The notes: a model not told the origin generated them from the letters alone. A DNA stretch of 64,000 bases from Pseudolactococcus raffinolactis NBRC 100932 (GCF_001591765.1 NZ_BCVN01000008.1:1-64000); one strand, 5' to 3'; positions 9,956 through 18,983 are shown, numbered from the stretch's first letter. Program-made: numbers and translations.

Positions 9956-11290
9956 TTAGCCAACAACTATTTCTTCTTCAGGATAACGAATCAATTCTTC
10001 ATCTATCTTAGCATGACTACCAAGGGCATAAATGACAGTCATAATCCCTATTCGACCAATAAACATCAAAACCATAATTAAAATTTTACCAATGGCAGTC
10101 AAATCGGGTGTCAAACCTAAAGACAAACCAACTGTTGCAAGCGCTGAAATGACTTCAAAAAAGACATATTCAATCCCATTATTCAGTGGTAAATTTTCTG
10201 TTATCAGTAAAACAAAAGAGAAGCTAAAGATAATGGCCAAATAGATAAAGATAATCTCATAGACACGGCGAATAATCCGACGTGGAATTTGTCTTTCGTG
10301 ATAAATCGTTTTGAAACGATTGCTAAAAATATAGCGAATATTCATCACTAGAACACCAAACGTTGTCGTTTTCACCCCACCCGCAGTCGAACCTGACGTC
10401 CCACCAATAAACATCAATACCATGGTCAAAACTAGGCTGGCATAACTCGTCGCATTATAATTACTAAAGGTAAAGCCCCCTGAACGCGGTGTGATACTCA
10501 GGAAAAAGTTTTGTGCAAAAAAAGTCATCGGATGACCATTGTACTCTTGGATATTGAGCAGACTATATAAAATCGTGCCCGTAACAACCAAGATTGCCGT
10601 CATGGTCAAGGCTAACCTAGAGTGTAGCGTGATTTTCTTGATACGGTGTAAATTAATCAAGTCAAACCAAACGATAAAACCAAAGGATCCTGATAAAATC
10701 AAAAGGCTCATGATCATCAGGACATAGGGATTATCCTTAAACTGAAACAATGACGTTTCAAATAAGTCAAAGCCAGCATTAGAATGCGCTGAAACAGCAT
10801 GAAAAACACTAAACCAAATCCCTTTTGCCCAACCAAATTTAGGGACAAAATCAAGACTCAGTAAGACTGCACCGATGAGTTGCGTCACTAAAGACAGTTT
10901 GACAATGGACTTGACCAACTTATCACCGTTGTTAAAACTCGTGAAATTGTAGGCATCTCGTATCAGCATTTTTGATTTGAATGAGGGATGTTGTCCTGTC
11001 ATATTTAACAAGAGCACCAAGAAACTCATAAACCCCAGACCGCCCACTTCTACCATAATCAAGATAATCACTTGACCAAAAGTATTCCAGTGGTCTGCTG
11101 TATTCACAACAGCTAAGCCCGTCACACAAGTTGCTGAAACAGCCATAAAAAGACTGTCCAAGTAAGAAGTCGCTTGACCATTTTGGTCAGAAATTGGTAA
11201 GGCTAGAAAAATCGAGCCAATCAGAATCACAAATAAAAATCCGAAGATAATCATCTGTGGCGGTTTCATTTGTTTTATAAATTGAGGCAT
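9956..11290 (-). CDS. ktrB: TrkH/KtrB family potassium transporter
   Basis: This is the channel-like K+ (Na+-coupled) translocating subunit. Repeated membrane-pore-membrane units are visible, with filter-like segments ATCVTGLA, SAHSNAGF, TPRSGGFT and ALATVGLS, and the gate-forming region GGTSGSTAGG. At about 444 residues it matches KtrB. I prefer the ATG at 11290, which has AGGA six bases upstream; an ATG two codons earlier is too close to it. The parE stop is only a few bases upstream, so expression is probably coupled to parE. It partners with the RCK gene downstream. Confidence 0.92.
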   Translation of the reverse strand: MPQFIKQMKPPQMIIFGFLFVILIGSIFLALPISDQNGQATSYLDSLFMAVSATCVTGLAVVNTADHWNTFGQVIILIMVEVGGLGFMSFLVLLLNMTGQHPSFKSKMLIRDAYNFTSFNNGDKLVKSIVKLSLVTQLIGAVLLSLDFVPKFGWAKGIWFSVFHAVSAHSNAGFDLFETSLFQFKDNPYVLMIMSLLILSGSFGFIVWFDLINLHRIKKITLHSRLALTMTAILVVTGTILYSLLNIQEYNGHPMTFFAQNFFLSITPRSGGFTFSNYNATSYASLVLTMVLMFIGGTSGSTAGGVKTTTFGVLVMNIRYIFSNRFKTIYHERQIPRRIIRRVYEIIFIYLAIIFSFSFVLLITENLPLNNGIEYVFFEVISALATVGLSLGLTPDLTAIGKILIMVLMFIGRIGIMTVIYALGSHAKIDEELIRYPEEEIVVG

Positions 11291-11298
11291 GTGCATTC

Positions 11299-13254
11299 CT
11301 ATTGCATCACTTCACTTTTTTCTTCAAGGGTAAATTCAACGTTATTTTCGATCCATTTCCGACGTGGCTCAACCTTATCACCCATGAGAACCGACACACG
11401 CTTTTCAGCCTGTGCGACATCATCCAAGGTTACTTGAATTAAGGTTCTCGATTCAGGATTCATGGTCGTTTCCCAAAGCTGATCAGCATTCATCTCACCA
11501 AGTCCTTTGTAACGCTGTAAAATTGCGCCCTTACCAAAATTCTTGCGCACATCGTTCAACTCACCATCAGTCCAGGCATACTCGATCTTTTCAGACTTGC
11601 CTTTGCCCTGACTCATCTTATAAAGTGGTGGCAGGGCAATGTAGACATGACCATTTTCAACTAAAGGTTTCATGTAGCGATAAAAGAATGTCAGTAACAA
11701 GGTTTGAATATGCGCACCATCGGTATCGGCATCGGTCATGATGATGACTTTATCGTAGTTAATATCCGAAATATCAAAATCTGCGCCTACGCCTGCACCA
11801 ATCGTGTAAATCATGGTATTGATTTCTTCATTTTTGAGAATGTCAGCCATCTTGGCTTTCTCAGTATTGATGACCTTCCCTCGAAGTGGTAAGATGGCCT
11901 GGAACTTACGGTCACGGCCTTGCTTAGCAGAACCACCGGCTGAGTCTCCTTCGACCAGATAAAGTTCGTTTTTAGCAGAATTTTTTCCCTGAGCAGGTGT
12001 TAGTTTACCTGATAAGAGACCTTTATCTTTCTTACCTTTTTTACCAGTTCTCGCATCATCACGCGCCTTTCGAGCTGCCTCACGCGCATCACGCGCTTTA
12101 ATGGCTTTTCGAATCAAGTTTTGTGATAGTTCCGCATTCTCCATCAGGAAGAAAGCTAATTTATCACTGACGATGTTATCAACGATTGGACGCGCTTTTG
12201 GACTTCCCAATTTATCCTTGGTTTGACCTTCGAACTGCAGATGTTCTTCGGGAACAAGGACAGATAGAATGGCAGTCAGACCTTCACGGTAGTCAGAGCC
12301 TTCTAAGTTCTTATCTTTCTCTTTAAGCAGGCCTGTTTTTCTGGCATACTCATTCATGGATTTGGTAATGGCTTGTTTAAGTCCCGCTTCGTGCGTCCCA
12401 CCGTCTTTTGTTTTAACGTTATTGACGAAACTGAGAATGTTGTCAGAGTAGCCGTCATTGTACTGAATCGCTACTTCAACTTGGAAATTCTCCGCTTCTC
12501 CTGCAAAATACATGACAGGCGTTAAAGTATCCTTATCTTCATTAAGGTAAGCGACAAAATCCTGCACACCATTTTCATAGTGGAAGCTTGCTGTTTCAGG
12601 TTGACCATCAATTTCATTGCGTTCATCTGTCAAAGTCATTGTCACATTTGGCAAGAGAAAGGCTGACTCATTAAGGCGGTCAAAAATGGTGCTATATTTA
12701 AAGTCCGTTGTCGAGAATATCGTCGGATCTGGCATAAAGTGGACTTTCGTCCCCGTTTTAGATTTAGGTGCTTTACCGATTTTTTCAAGCGTTGTGGCAG
12801 GTTTGCCACCATTTTCAAAACGTTGGCGGTAGACAACACCATCACGCGTGATTTCAACTTCAAGATAACTTGAGAGGGCATTCACGACGGATGATCCGAC
12901 ACCATGAAGACCACCTGAGGTCTTATAGCCACCTTGACCAAACTTACCACCCGCGTGAAGTACTGTGAAGATAACTTCAACTGTTGGAATACCTGTTGCG
13001 TGAGTACCAACTGGCATCCCACGACCGCTATCAGAAACAGTTAGTGAACCATCTTTATGAATTGTCACATTGATTTGGTCACCGAAGCCAGAAAGGGCTT
13101 CATCGACAGCGTTGTCGACAATCTCCCAGACCAAATGGTGGAGACCAATCCCATCCGTTGACCCGATATACATCCCAGGACGTTTACGGACCGCATCTAG
13201 GCCTTCCAAAACCTGAATGGCATCATCATTGTAATTATTAATATCTATTGTCAA
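11299..13254 (-). CDS. parE: DNA topoisomerase IV subunit B
   Basis: This is the ATPase subunit of topoisomerase IV. The GHKL ATPase domain shows NAVDEALSG, DSGRGMPVG and KTSGGLHGVG; the TOPRIM domain shows LVEGDSAGG and DADTDGAHI. It has 651 residues. It is ParE rather than GyrB by its pairing with parC and its N-terminus, NYNDDAIQVLEGLDAVRKRP. The start is a TTG preceded by AAAGGAAAAG. A TTGCCA-17-TATTCT promoter lies about 105 bases upstream, leaving a leader that can fold into a small hairpin (13301-13330). Confidence 0.96.
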   Translation of the reverse strand: MTIDINNYNDDAIQVLEGLDAVRKRPGMYIGSTDGIGLHHLVWEIVDNAVDEALSGFGDQINVTIHKDGSLTVSDSGRGMPVGTHATGIPTVEVIFTVLHAGGKFGQGGYKTSGGLHGVGSSVVNALSSYLEVEITRDGVVYRQRFENGGKPATTLEKIGKAPKSKTGTKVHFMPDPTIFSTTDFKYSTIFDRLNESAFLLPNVTMTLTDERNEIDGQPETASFHYENGVQDFVAYLNEDKDTLTPVMYFAGEAENFQVEVAIQYNDGYSDNILSFVNNVKTKDGGTHEAGLKQAITKSMNEYARKTGLLKEKDKNLEGSDYREGLTAILSVLVPEEHLQFEGQTKDKLGSPKARPIVDNIVSDKLAFFLMENAELSQNLIRKAIKARDAREAARKARDDARTGKKGKKDKGLLSGKLTPAQGKNSAKNELYLVEGDSAGGSAKQGRDRKFQAILPLRGKVINTEKAKMADILKNEEINTMIYTIGAGVGADFDISDINYDKVIIMTDADTDGAHIQTLLLTFFYRYMKPLVENGHVYIALPPLYKMSQGKGKSEKIEYAWTDGELNDVRKNFGKGAILQRYKGLGEMNADQLWETTMNPESRTLIQVTLDDVAQAEKRVSVLMGDKVEPRRKWIENNVEFTLEEKSEVMQ

Positions 13255-13358
13255 TTTACTTTTCCTTTGGACATACAGTCTAGATTTTTTGATAGCAAAA
13301 CAGTGCGTAACCCTCTAGGGAACCTCACTGTGATGATATAAAAAATGTTCTATACTAT

Positions 13359-13387
13359 AGAATACCTTATTTTCTCGATTTTGGCAA
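13359..13387 (-). promoter_or_regulatory. parE promoter
   Basis: TTGCCA (13382-13387), 17 bases, TATTCT (13359-13364). It would drive parE, trkH, trkA and parC. Confidence 0.6.
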
Positions 13388-13427
13388 AAATCTTTCTAAA
13401 CAAAGTATACATGAGGATTGATTATGT

Positions 13428-13456
13428 AAAAAAACACCTCTGATGAGATGTTTTTT
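13428..13456. terminator. hairpin in the topA-parE gap
   Basis: On the minus strand AACATCTC and GAGGTGTT pair with one wobble across a four-base loop, flanked by A6 and T7 runs. It resembles an intrinsic terminator in both directions, yet no gene ends here. Confidence 0.45.
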
Positions 13457-13496
13457 CGGCACTTGAGACTTGAATATTCTTTGAGCCTGTATCATC

Positions 13497-13520
13497 AAAA
13501 GAGATTTTTGCGTCTCTTTT
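13497..13520. terminator. hairpin in the topA-parE gap
   Basis: AAAAGAGA and TCTCTTTT form a perfect eight-base stem around an eight-base loop. It is terminator-like but not next to a gene end. Confidence 0.4.
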
Positions 13521-13538
13521 CATAAAATATTTGCTAAA

Positions 13539-13598
13539 AAAGATTTCTGAGTTTCTTTTTGTCTATTTTCTAAAGAAAAAACTCAGAAATTTCTTTTT
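13539..13598. terminator. long hairpin in the topA-parE gap
   Basis: TTTCTGAGTTT and AAACTCAGAAA form an eleven-base perfect core, extended on both sides by imperfect A/T pairing. T-rich sequence follows on the plus side. It is the strongest of the four hairpins in this gap. Confidence 0.45.
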
Positions 13599-13608
13599 AT
13601 CCAAAATT

Positions 13609-13634
13609 AAAATGCTATCGACTGACAGCATTTT
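13609..13634 (-). terminator. topA terminator
   Basis: AAAATGCT and AGCATTTT form a perfect eight-base stem with a ten-base loop about 20 bases after the topA stop. The following T-run is broken (TTTTAATTTT). Confidence 0.6.
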
Positions 13635-13654
13635 AAATATGGACTGATTTAAAA

Positions 13655-15808
13655 CTACTTAATTTTTTCTTCTTCATAGTCGCCATTGCTACACACGACT
13701 TGTTTACCACCGCCACGGACTTTCTTCTCAACCAAGAATTGACCACATTTTGGACAATCTCGACCGATGGGTTTATCCCATGAAGTGAATTCACAGTCTG
13801 GATAGCGGGCACAACCATAAAAAATCCGATTACGTTTAGACTTACGTTCAATAACTTGGCCTTCATGACAAGTCGGGCAGACGACGCCAATTTCCTTGAC
13901 AATTGCCATGGTATTACGACAATCTGGGAAATTACTGCAGGCGTAAAACTTGCCGTATTTCCCAAGTTTAATCACCATAGGATGACCACAGACATCACAG
14001 TCGAAACCGGCAGGCTCATCTTTTATCTGGATCTTTTCGATCTCGGTTTCAGCTTTTTCAAGCTCAACGGCAAAAGGTTTATAGAACTCATCGACGACCT
14101 CCACCCATTTACGCATGCCGTGTTCGACATCGTCCAATGACTGCTCCATATCGACTGTAAACTCTGTGTTGACGATATTAGGGAAGAACTCGACAACCAT
14201 GTTATTGACGATTTCACCAAGTTCTGTCGGCTCAAAGCGTTTAGCCGAGAGCTTGACATAGTAACGTCGCTGAATCGTTTCAAGCGTTGGCGCATAGGTT
14301 GATGGACGACCGACACCGATTTCTTCTAGCGTTTTGATCAGCGTTGCTTCACTGAAACGTGCTGGTGGTTGCGTGAAGTGTTGCTCTGGCTTGATGTTGT
14401 CTTTCTTGACAACATCGCCCTCAGCCATTTCCGGCAGCATCTTGTTCTTATCCGCGTCATTATAAACGGCCATATAACCGTCAAATTTGACTTGTGAGCC
14501 GTTGGACGTAAACATGACACCATTTTGCGAGAGATTGACCTTAACCGTATCAAAAACAGCAGGCGTCATTTGACTGGCGACGAAGCGATTCCAGATCAGG
14601 CGATAGAGTTTGAGCTGATCTTTGTCGAGGTACTTGGCAATGGCCTCAGGCGTGTTAAGGACGTTGGAAGGCCGAATGGCCTCATGGGCATCCTGAGCAC
14701 CCGCAACATTCTTAACCTTACTGCCGTGTTTACTATATTTTTCGCCAAAGGTATCGACGATATAGCTGGCCGCTGCCGCTTGGGCAACTGGCGAGATACG
14801 TGTCGAGTCGGTACGCATATAGGTAATCAACCCTTGATGACCATTTGGCCCTAGCGTGATGCCTTCATATAATTGTTGAGCGACAGACATAGTCTTACGC
14901 GCTCTAAAGTTAATTTTATTGGCCGAATCTTGTTGGAGTGAAGACGTTGTATAAGGCAGGGGTGCATTGCGACGACGTTCTTTCTTATCAACTTTATCGA
15001 CCGTAAATTCGTCTGATGTCAGACGTTCCATGACTTCTAAGACATCCGAATTTTTATGCAACTTCTTCTTCTTGCCATCAAGGCCGTAAAAACTACCCGG
15101 AAATTTCTTGGTCCCTTTTTTGAAATTTCCTTCAATTGACCAGTATTCTTCTGGGATAAAAGCATTGATTTCATTTTCACGATCAATGATTAATTTTAGG
15201 GCGATGGATTGGACACGACCTGCTGATAAACCTTTTTTAATCTTCTTCCAAAGGATTGGCGAGATAGAATAGCCGACTAAGCGGTCTAAAATCCGGCGGG
15301 CTTGTTGGGCATCTACCAAGTCTAAGTCAATTGAACGCGGTTCTTTAAAGGCGTCTTTGACGGCATCTTTAGTAATTTCATTAAAGACGACGCGATTCTT
15401 ATCATGAACATCAAGCCCTAAAATATGGGCTAAATGCCAAGCAATGGCTTCTCCCTCTCTATCCGGGTCACTTGCGAGATAGACGGCTTTAGCGTTTTTA
15501 GCTTCTTTTTTAAGGGAATTAATCAAAGGCCCTTTGCCTCGAATATTGATGTATTGAGGTTCGTAGTCGTGCTCAATATCAACAGACATGGTTGATTTCT
15601 TTAAATCACGGATATGCCCAACAGACGCGACTACTTTATAGTTACGCCCGAGATATTTTTCAATTGTCTTTGCCTTAGCTGGTGATTCGACAATGACCAA
15701 ATTCTTTTTAATTTTTGTTGCTGCTTTTTTCTTAGTTGCTTTCTTGGGTGTTGCTTTTTTAGCTGTCGTTTTTTTAATGGCTGGTTTCTTTGTTGTCGCT
15801 GTTACCAT
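13655..15808 (-). CDS. topA: DNA topoisomerase I
   Basis: This type IA enzyme relaxes negative supercoils. After a Lys/Thr/Ala-rich basic tail of about 36 residues ([19 protein letters not shown] and on), the TOPRIM domain begins at [18 protein letters not shown] with [13 protein letters not shown]. The active tyrosine lies in [12 protein letters not shown]. Three C-terminal zinc ribbons follow: CDVCG...CSNFPDC, CPTCH...CARYPDC and CPKCG...VVC. I favour the ATG at 15808 (717 residues); a TTG at 15820 abuts the GAAAG ribosome site too closely. A near-consensus promoter lies at 15844-15872. Confidence 0.96.
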   Translation of the reverse strand: MVTATTKKPAIKKTTAKKATPKKATKKKAATKIKKNLVIVESPAKAKTIEKYLGRNYKVVASVGHIRDLKKSTMSVDIEHDYEPQYINIRGKGPLINSLKKEAKNAKAVYLASDPDREGEAIAWHLAHILGLDVHDKNRVVFNEITKDAVKDAFKEPRSIDLDLVDAQQARRILDRLVGYSISPILWKKIKKGLSAGRVQSIALKLIIDRENEINAFIPEEYWSIEGNFKKGTKKFPGSFYGLDGKKKKLHKNSDVLEVMERLTSDEFTVDKVDKKERRRNAPLPYTTSSLQQDSANKINFRARKTMSVAQQLYEGITLGPNGHQGLITYMRTDSTRISPVAQAAAASYIVDTFGEKYSKHGSKVKNVAGAQDAHEAIRPSNVLNTPEAIAKYLDKDQLKLYRLIWNRFVASQMTPAVFDTVKVNLSQNGVMFTSNGSQVKFDGYMAVYNDADKNKMLPEMAEGDVVKKDNIKPEQHFTQPPARFSEATLIKTLEEIGVGRPSTYAPTLETIQRRYYVKLSAKRFEPTELGEIVNNMVVEFFPNIVNTEFTVDMEQSLDDVEHGMRKWVEVVDEFYKPFAVELEKAETEIEKIQIKDEPAGFDCDVCGHPMVIKLGKYGKFYACSNFPDCRNTMAIVKEIGVVCPTCHEGQVIERKSKRNRIFYGCARYPDCEFTSWDKPIGRDCPKCGQFLVEKKVRGGGKQVVCSNGDYEEEKIK

Positions 15809-15843
15809 GAGGTTAGCCAACTTTCTATCAGATTACTCAACCT

Positions 15844-15872
15844 ATCATAACGGCTTTTTTTCTGATTGTCAA
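15844..15872 (-). promoter_or_regulatory. topA promoter
   Basis: A perfect TTGACA (15867-15872) and TATGAT (15844-15849) with a 17-base spacer, about 30 bases upstream of the topA start. It contains an A-rich spacer. Confidence 0.8.
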
Positions 15873-15944
15873 GGCATATATGTTTTTCTTATAGGAGAAA
15901 CACGTTTTTTTTGATGTAAAAAACAAATACGAAAGACTGAATGA

Positions 15945-16003
15945 TAACACCTATATATTATAACTTTAACTTGAAATATTTTGGTATTATAATGGTGTTA
16001 CCA
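15945..16003 (+). promoter_or_regulatory. promoter and candidate operator of the relBE-like locus
   Basis: A TATAAT box (15987-15992) is followed directly by the palindrome TGGTGTTACCA (15993-16003). An inverted copy of its half, TAACACC, lies at 15945-15951. Paired sites flanking the -10 fit autoregulation by an antitoxin with a ribbon-helix-helix fold. AAAAGGAG precedes the ATG at 16021. The -35 is weak (TTTAAC). Confidence 0.5.
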
Positions 16004-16020
16004 GAAAAGGAGCTACTATT

Positions 16021-16266
16021 ATGGCAACAGTTACGATTAAGGTTAAAGATAACGAATAACAATTTTTTCAAGCGATGGCGAAATTTGAGGGACTTTCATT
16101 ATCTGAGAGTATCAAACGTACGATGGTTGAAAAATATGAAAACGATTATGATTTAAAAGTCGCAGAAACTTCAATTGCTGAATTTCAAAAGTACATTATT
16201 TCAGATAAACCAGTCCAATCTTGGGAAGACTTACAACCAGAATTGGGGCTTGATCGTGACGTATGA
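16021..16266 (+). pseudogene. RelB/DUF6290-type antitoxin with an in-frame TAA at codon 13
   Basis: The reading frame starts MATVTIKVKDNE with a strong ribosome site, meets TAA at 16057-16059, and continues in frame as QFFQAMAKFEGLSLSESIKR to a TGA at 16264. The N-terminal beta strand followed by a GLSLSESIK helix is the ribbon-helix-helix antitoxin pattern seen in partners of RelE toxins. The total would be 81 residues. An ATG at 16075 (MAKFEGLSLS), 15 bases after the stop, could allow re-initiation and make a 63-residue form without the DNA-binding strand but with the C-terminal toxin-binding part. The lesion should weaken autorepression. Its 3' end overlaps the toxin gene. It is a possible pseudogene rather than a proven one. 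Confidence 0.75.
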
Positions 16267-16522
16267 CTTTATCCCTTCGCCTAAATTTAATCGACAATTT
16301 CGTATACTTGATAAGTTTACCCAAAAATGCATTCAAAACTATATTAACAATGTCATCTTAAAAGCAGATAATCCGCACAACCACGGCAAGCAACTTGTTG
16401 GAGACTTAGCAGTACTTTGGCGTTATCGAATTGGCGACTATCGATTGATAGTCACGATACAGGATAACGAACTGATGGTCCTTGCCTTGCAAATCAATCA
16501 TAGACGAGATATCTATCGATAA
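16256..16522 (+). CDS. RelE/ParE superfamily toxin
   Basis: A predicted ribosome-dependent mRNA interferase or related toxin of 88 residues: VTYDFIPSPKFNRQFRILDK, then KQLVGDLAVLWRYRIGDYRLIVTIQDNELMVLALQINHRRDIYR. The core G-DL---WR-R-GDYR pattern and the terminal H-R-IYR are the RelE signature with the basic catalytic residues present. The start is GTG at 16256, overlapping the antitoxin end by 11 bases, the usual coupled layout. It appears intact although its antitoxin gene has a stop codon. It is the only plus-strand gene pair in the first 60 kb. It could be inactive in vivo for reasons not visible in the sequence. Confidence 0.88.
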   Translation: MTYDFIPSPKFNRQFRILDKFTQKCIQNYINNVILKADNPHNHGKQLVGDLAVLWRYRIGDYRLIVTIQDNELMVLALQINHRRDIYR

Positions 16523-16545
16523 AAAAGTCACTCTATTCCTATAAT

Positions 16546-16577
16546 AAAAACTTCCACTTTCTAAATGGAAGTTTTTT
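16546..16577. terminator. bidirectional terminator between relE and the ROK kinase
   Basis: AACTTCCA and TGGAAGTT form an eight-base stem flanked by five A and seven T, so it serves the toxin on the plus strand and the kinase gene on the minus strand. Confidence 0.85.
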
Positions 16578-16590
16578 TATAGCGTTAGGC

Positions 16591-17454
16591 TCAACTATTT
16601 TCTGCTAAGAAATCTGCTGCCGCACCAATTAAGTTGGCATCATTTTGAAATTCACACACGGCAATTTTGGGCATCATTGTTGCTATCCCTACTTTGTCAT
16701 AAATAACTTGCAAGGCTGCTTGTAGTTTTGGAATCAGGAAGTCTGCCTGAGAAATACCGCCTCCTAAGAGAATGATTTCTGGGTCTAATGCGTACTGTAA
16801 ATTAAAGATAGCACGCGCCAGACTGTCGAATAAAACAGCAACTGCCGCTGTAGCATCAACATCTCCCCCTTCAGCCAGAGCAAAAATCTCCTGACCATTA
16901 TAGGTTGTATTATGTGCTGTATTATAGTCTTGCGCCATGCGAACAGGGCTTGCATCGACCGATAAAGTGTTATCACCCATGAGCATGAAACCAAATTCTC
17001 CACCCATGAGATGCGCGCCGTGTCGAATTTTTTTATCTAGAACGACCGCACCGCCGATGCCTGTTCCAATGACGAAAAATAGCAAGTCTTGATAGTCTTT
17101 TCCTGCACCATATGACACTTCAGCCAATGCTGCACAATTGGCGTCATTCTCGACTGAAACTGGCAGGCCAAAAAGTTCTTCGAAGGCAGTTTTGATTGGA
17201 AAATTATGGATGTAAGGTAGCGCTGATGCACCATAAATCACGCCATCTGCCTTGCTTACGGCACCTGGACAGCTAATGGCGATCCCTGTGAGCTCGACTT
17301 GTTTTGCGACTTCATTTTTAATCTCTGCAAAGACTTGATAAAAGCTTTCTAAAGTTTGGGGTGTGGCTTTCGAGCCTTTGTTCGCGAGTTGACCCTTGTC
17401 AAAACTTGCATATTTGATGCTTGTGCCACCAACATCGATTGTTAATAATACCAT
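16591..17454 (-). CDS. ROK family sugar kinase, probably beta-glucoside kinase
   Basis: The 287-residue protein has the phosphate-binding DVGGTSIKYA near the N-terminus, the catalytic aspartate region VENDANCAALAE, and GTGIGGAVVL. The CxCGxxGCxE zinc motif of many ROK glucokinases is not present after GGEFGFML, which is seen in beta-glucoside kinase-type members. It lies five bases downstream of a GH1 glycosidase gene, so it probably phosphorylates glucose or a beta-glucoside for that enzyme. Transcription should come from the cre-controlled promoter upstream of the GH1 gene. Glucokinase or fructokinase activity remains possible. Confidence 0.85.
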   Translation of the reverse strand: MVLLTIDVGGTSIKYASFDKGQLANKGSKATPQTLESFYQVFAEIKNEVAKQVELTGIAISCPGAVSKADGVIYGASALPYIHNFPIKTAFEELFGLPVSVENDANCAALAEVSYGAGKDYQDLLFFVIGTGIGGAVVLDKKIRHGAHLMGGEFGFMLMGDNTLSVDASPVRMAQDYNTAHNTTYNGQEIFALAEGGDVDATAAVAVLFDSLARAIFNLQYALDPEIILLGGGISQADFLIPKLQAALQVIYDKVGIATMMPKIAVCEFQNDANLIGAAADFLAENS

Positions 17455-17459
17455 TTGTG

Positions 17460-18884
17460 TTATTTCTCCATTTCTGATTCATGTAATTCAAGTCTTGAGG
17501 TGTCTGCTAGGTCTTTAAAGAAGTAGGCTGATTTTTTCAAGGTTTTAATTTGTCGTCGAATATCGACTGAGATTAAGCCATAACGATTACGGTAAGAGTT
17601 GCGCCAACTAAAACAGTCAATCGGTGTCCAAAGATGATAGCCGAAACAGTTACTACCTTCTGCAATGGCCTTGTGGACATAATAAAGGTGTTCTTTGATA
17701 AACTGAATCCGATAATCATCCTTAATCTGATTGGTTTCTGAATCATAATAGCGTTCTTCACGGCTCACGCCCATGCCATTCTCAGAGACAAACCAGGCGA
17801 TGTTGCCGAAATTCTCCTGGATATTTTTGGCAATGTCATAAAGCGCTCTGGGATAGATTTCCCAACCTTTATCCACATTCATTCGAACACCACGTTTGTC
17901 ATAGGCTTCAAAATATTTATTGGGTAACCAGTCTACAGCAAGCGAATCAGACGAATATTTTGGTGCTTGTGCACGATTAGGATGGTAAAAATTAACCCCT
18001 AGATAATCAATGGTATTTTGACGAATAATGTCTAGTTCTTCTGGTGTTGCATCCCAAAGTACACCATCTCGGGTCAGAATTTCAACAAGTTCAGCTGGAA
18101 ATATTCCCTTGACGGAGGCATCCATGAATAGCCGATTTTGCCACAAATCTGTAAAATGTGCTGCTGCTTGATCAACCTTAGAATCACTGGCAGGATAGTT
18201 AGGTGTCAAATTAAGGATGATACCTATTTTACCGTCAGGGTTTCGATTCAATCGTCTAAAGGCAGCAATAACTTTTGATGAGGCCAATTGCAAATTGTAA
18301 GCCACTTGCACTGCTTTTCTACCATCAATCAGATTCGGATAGTGAAATTGATAAAGATAACCCCCTTCAACAACTACCATCGGCTCATTATGTGTGAACC
18401 AATCCGTCACCCGATCACTGAAAAGCTCAAAACACTTTTCAGCAAACTTAACAAATAAGTCAACAACATGTTTCGATTCCCAACTGCCATACTGGTGTAC
18501 TAAATCAACTGGCACATCAAAATGGTGGAGATTGATAACTGGTCGAATACCTTGTGCTATAAATTCATCAATGACATTGTTGTAGAATTGGACACCTTCT
18601 TGATTCAAGGTAACCGCTTCCAAATCATCGATCAAACGTGTCCACTGAATAGACGTTCTCACGGAATTCAAGCCAGTAGCCTTCATCAAAGCGATATCAT
18701 TTTTAAAGTCATTATAAAAATTTGATGCCGTATCAGGACCAATACCATGCCAATATTTCTCAGGAGAAATTTCAAATTCATAATCAAAGATATTGGCATG
18801 AAGTTTCTTAAACCGACCTTCAGTTTGTGGACCAGATGTGGCAGCTCCCCACCAAAAATCCTTAGGGAAATTTAAAGTCGTCAT
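17460..18884 (-). CDS. glycoside hydrolase family 1 (beta-glucosidase or 6-phospho-beta-glucosidase)
   Basis: The 474-residue GH1 enzyme starts LNFPKDFWWGAATSGPQTEG, the family N-terminal signature. The acid/base glutamate is in THNEP and the nucleophile in VSENGMG. It is cytoplasmic with no signal peptide. No PTS genes are adjacent, but the downstream ROK kinase suggests the pathway either phosphorylates the substrate or handles the released glucose. The 5' region carries a TATAAT box and a cre site, which predicts CcpA repression by glucose. Substrate specificity cannot be read from the sequence alone. Confidence 0.9.
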   Translation of the reverse strand: MTTLNFPKDFWWGAATSGPQTEGRFKKLHANIFDYEFEISPEKYWHGIGPDTASNFYNDFKNDIALMKATGLNSVRTSIQWTRLIDDLEAVTLNQEGVQFYNNVIDEFIAQGIRPVINLHHFDVPVDLVHQYGSWESKHVVDLFVKFAEKCFELFSDRVTDWFTHNEPMVVVEGGYLYQFHYPNLIDGRKAVQVAYNLQLASSKVIAAFRRLNRNPDGKIGIILNLTPNYPASDSKVDQAAAHFTDLWQNRLFMDASVKGIFPAELVEILTRDGVLWDATPEELDIIRQNTIDYLGVNFYHPNRAQAPKYSSDSLAVDWLPNKYFEAYDKRGVRMNVDKGWEIYPRALYDIAKNIQENFGNIAWFVSENGMGVSREERYYDSETNQIKDDYRIQFIKEHLYYVHKAIAEGSNCFGYHLWTPIDCFSWRNSYRNRYGLISVDIRRQIKTLKKSAYFFKDLADTSRLELHESEMEK

Positions 18885-18948
18885 ACATCGTCTACTTTCT
18901 ATATAGTTTTAGATAATTTTCAGACACATTTACTAAACGACATGTTAC

Positions 18949-18983
18949 ATTATATAGTTGTCCTTAAATTGAAAACGCTATCT
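18949..18983 (-). promoter_or_regulatory. GH1 operon promoter with cre site
   Basis: TATAAT lies at 18949-18954. The 14-base site TGAAAACGCTATCT (18970-18983, plus strand) matches the catabolite-responsive element consensus TGWAANCGNTNWCA at all but the last position. It overlaps the -35 region, a position typical of CcpA repression. Confidence 0.7.

Larger units (their letters stand above)
13255..13654. other. topA-parE intergenic region with four hairpins
   Basis: There is no open frame of note in these 400 bases. It holds the parE promoter and leader and, further from parE, four successive inverted repeats: 13428-13456, 13497-13520, 13539-13598 and 13609-13634. The last is the natural topA terminator; the others are not explained by a flanking gene end. 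A small RNA with its own terminator is possible, but I see no convincing promoter for one. Confidence 0.6.
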
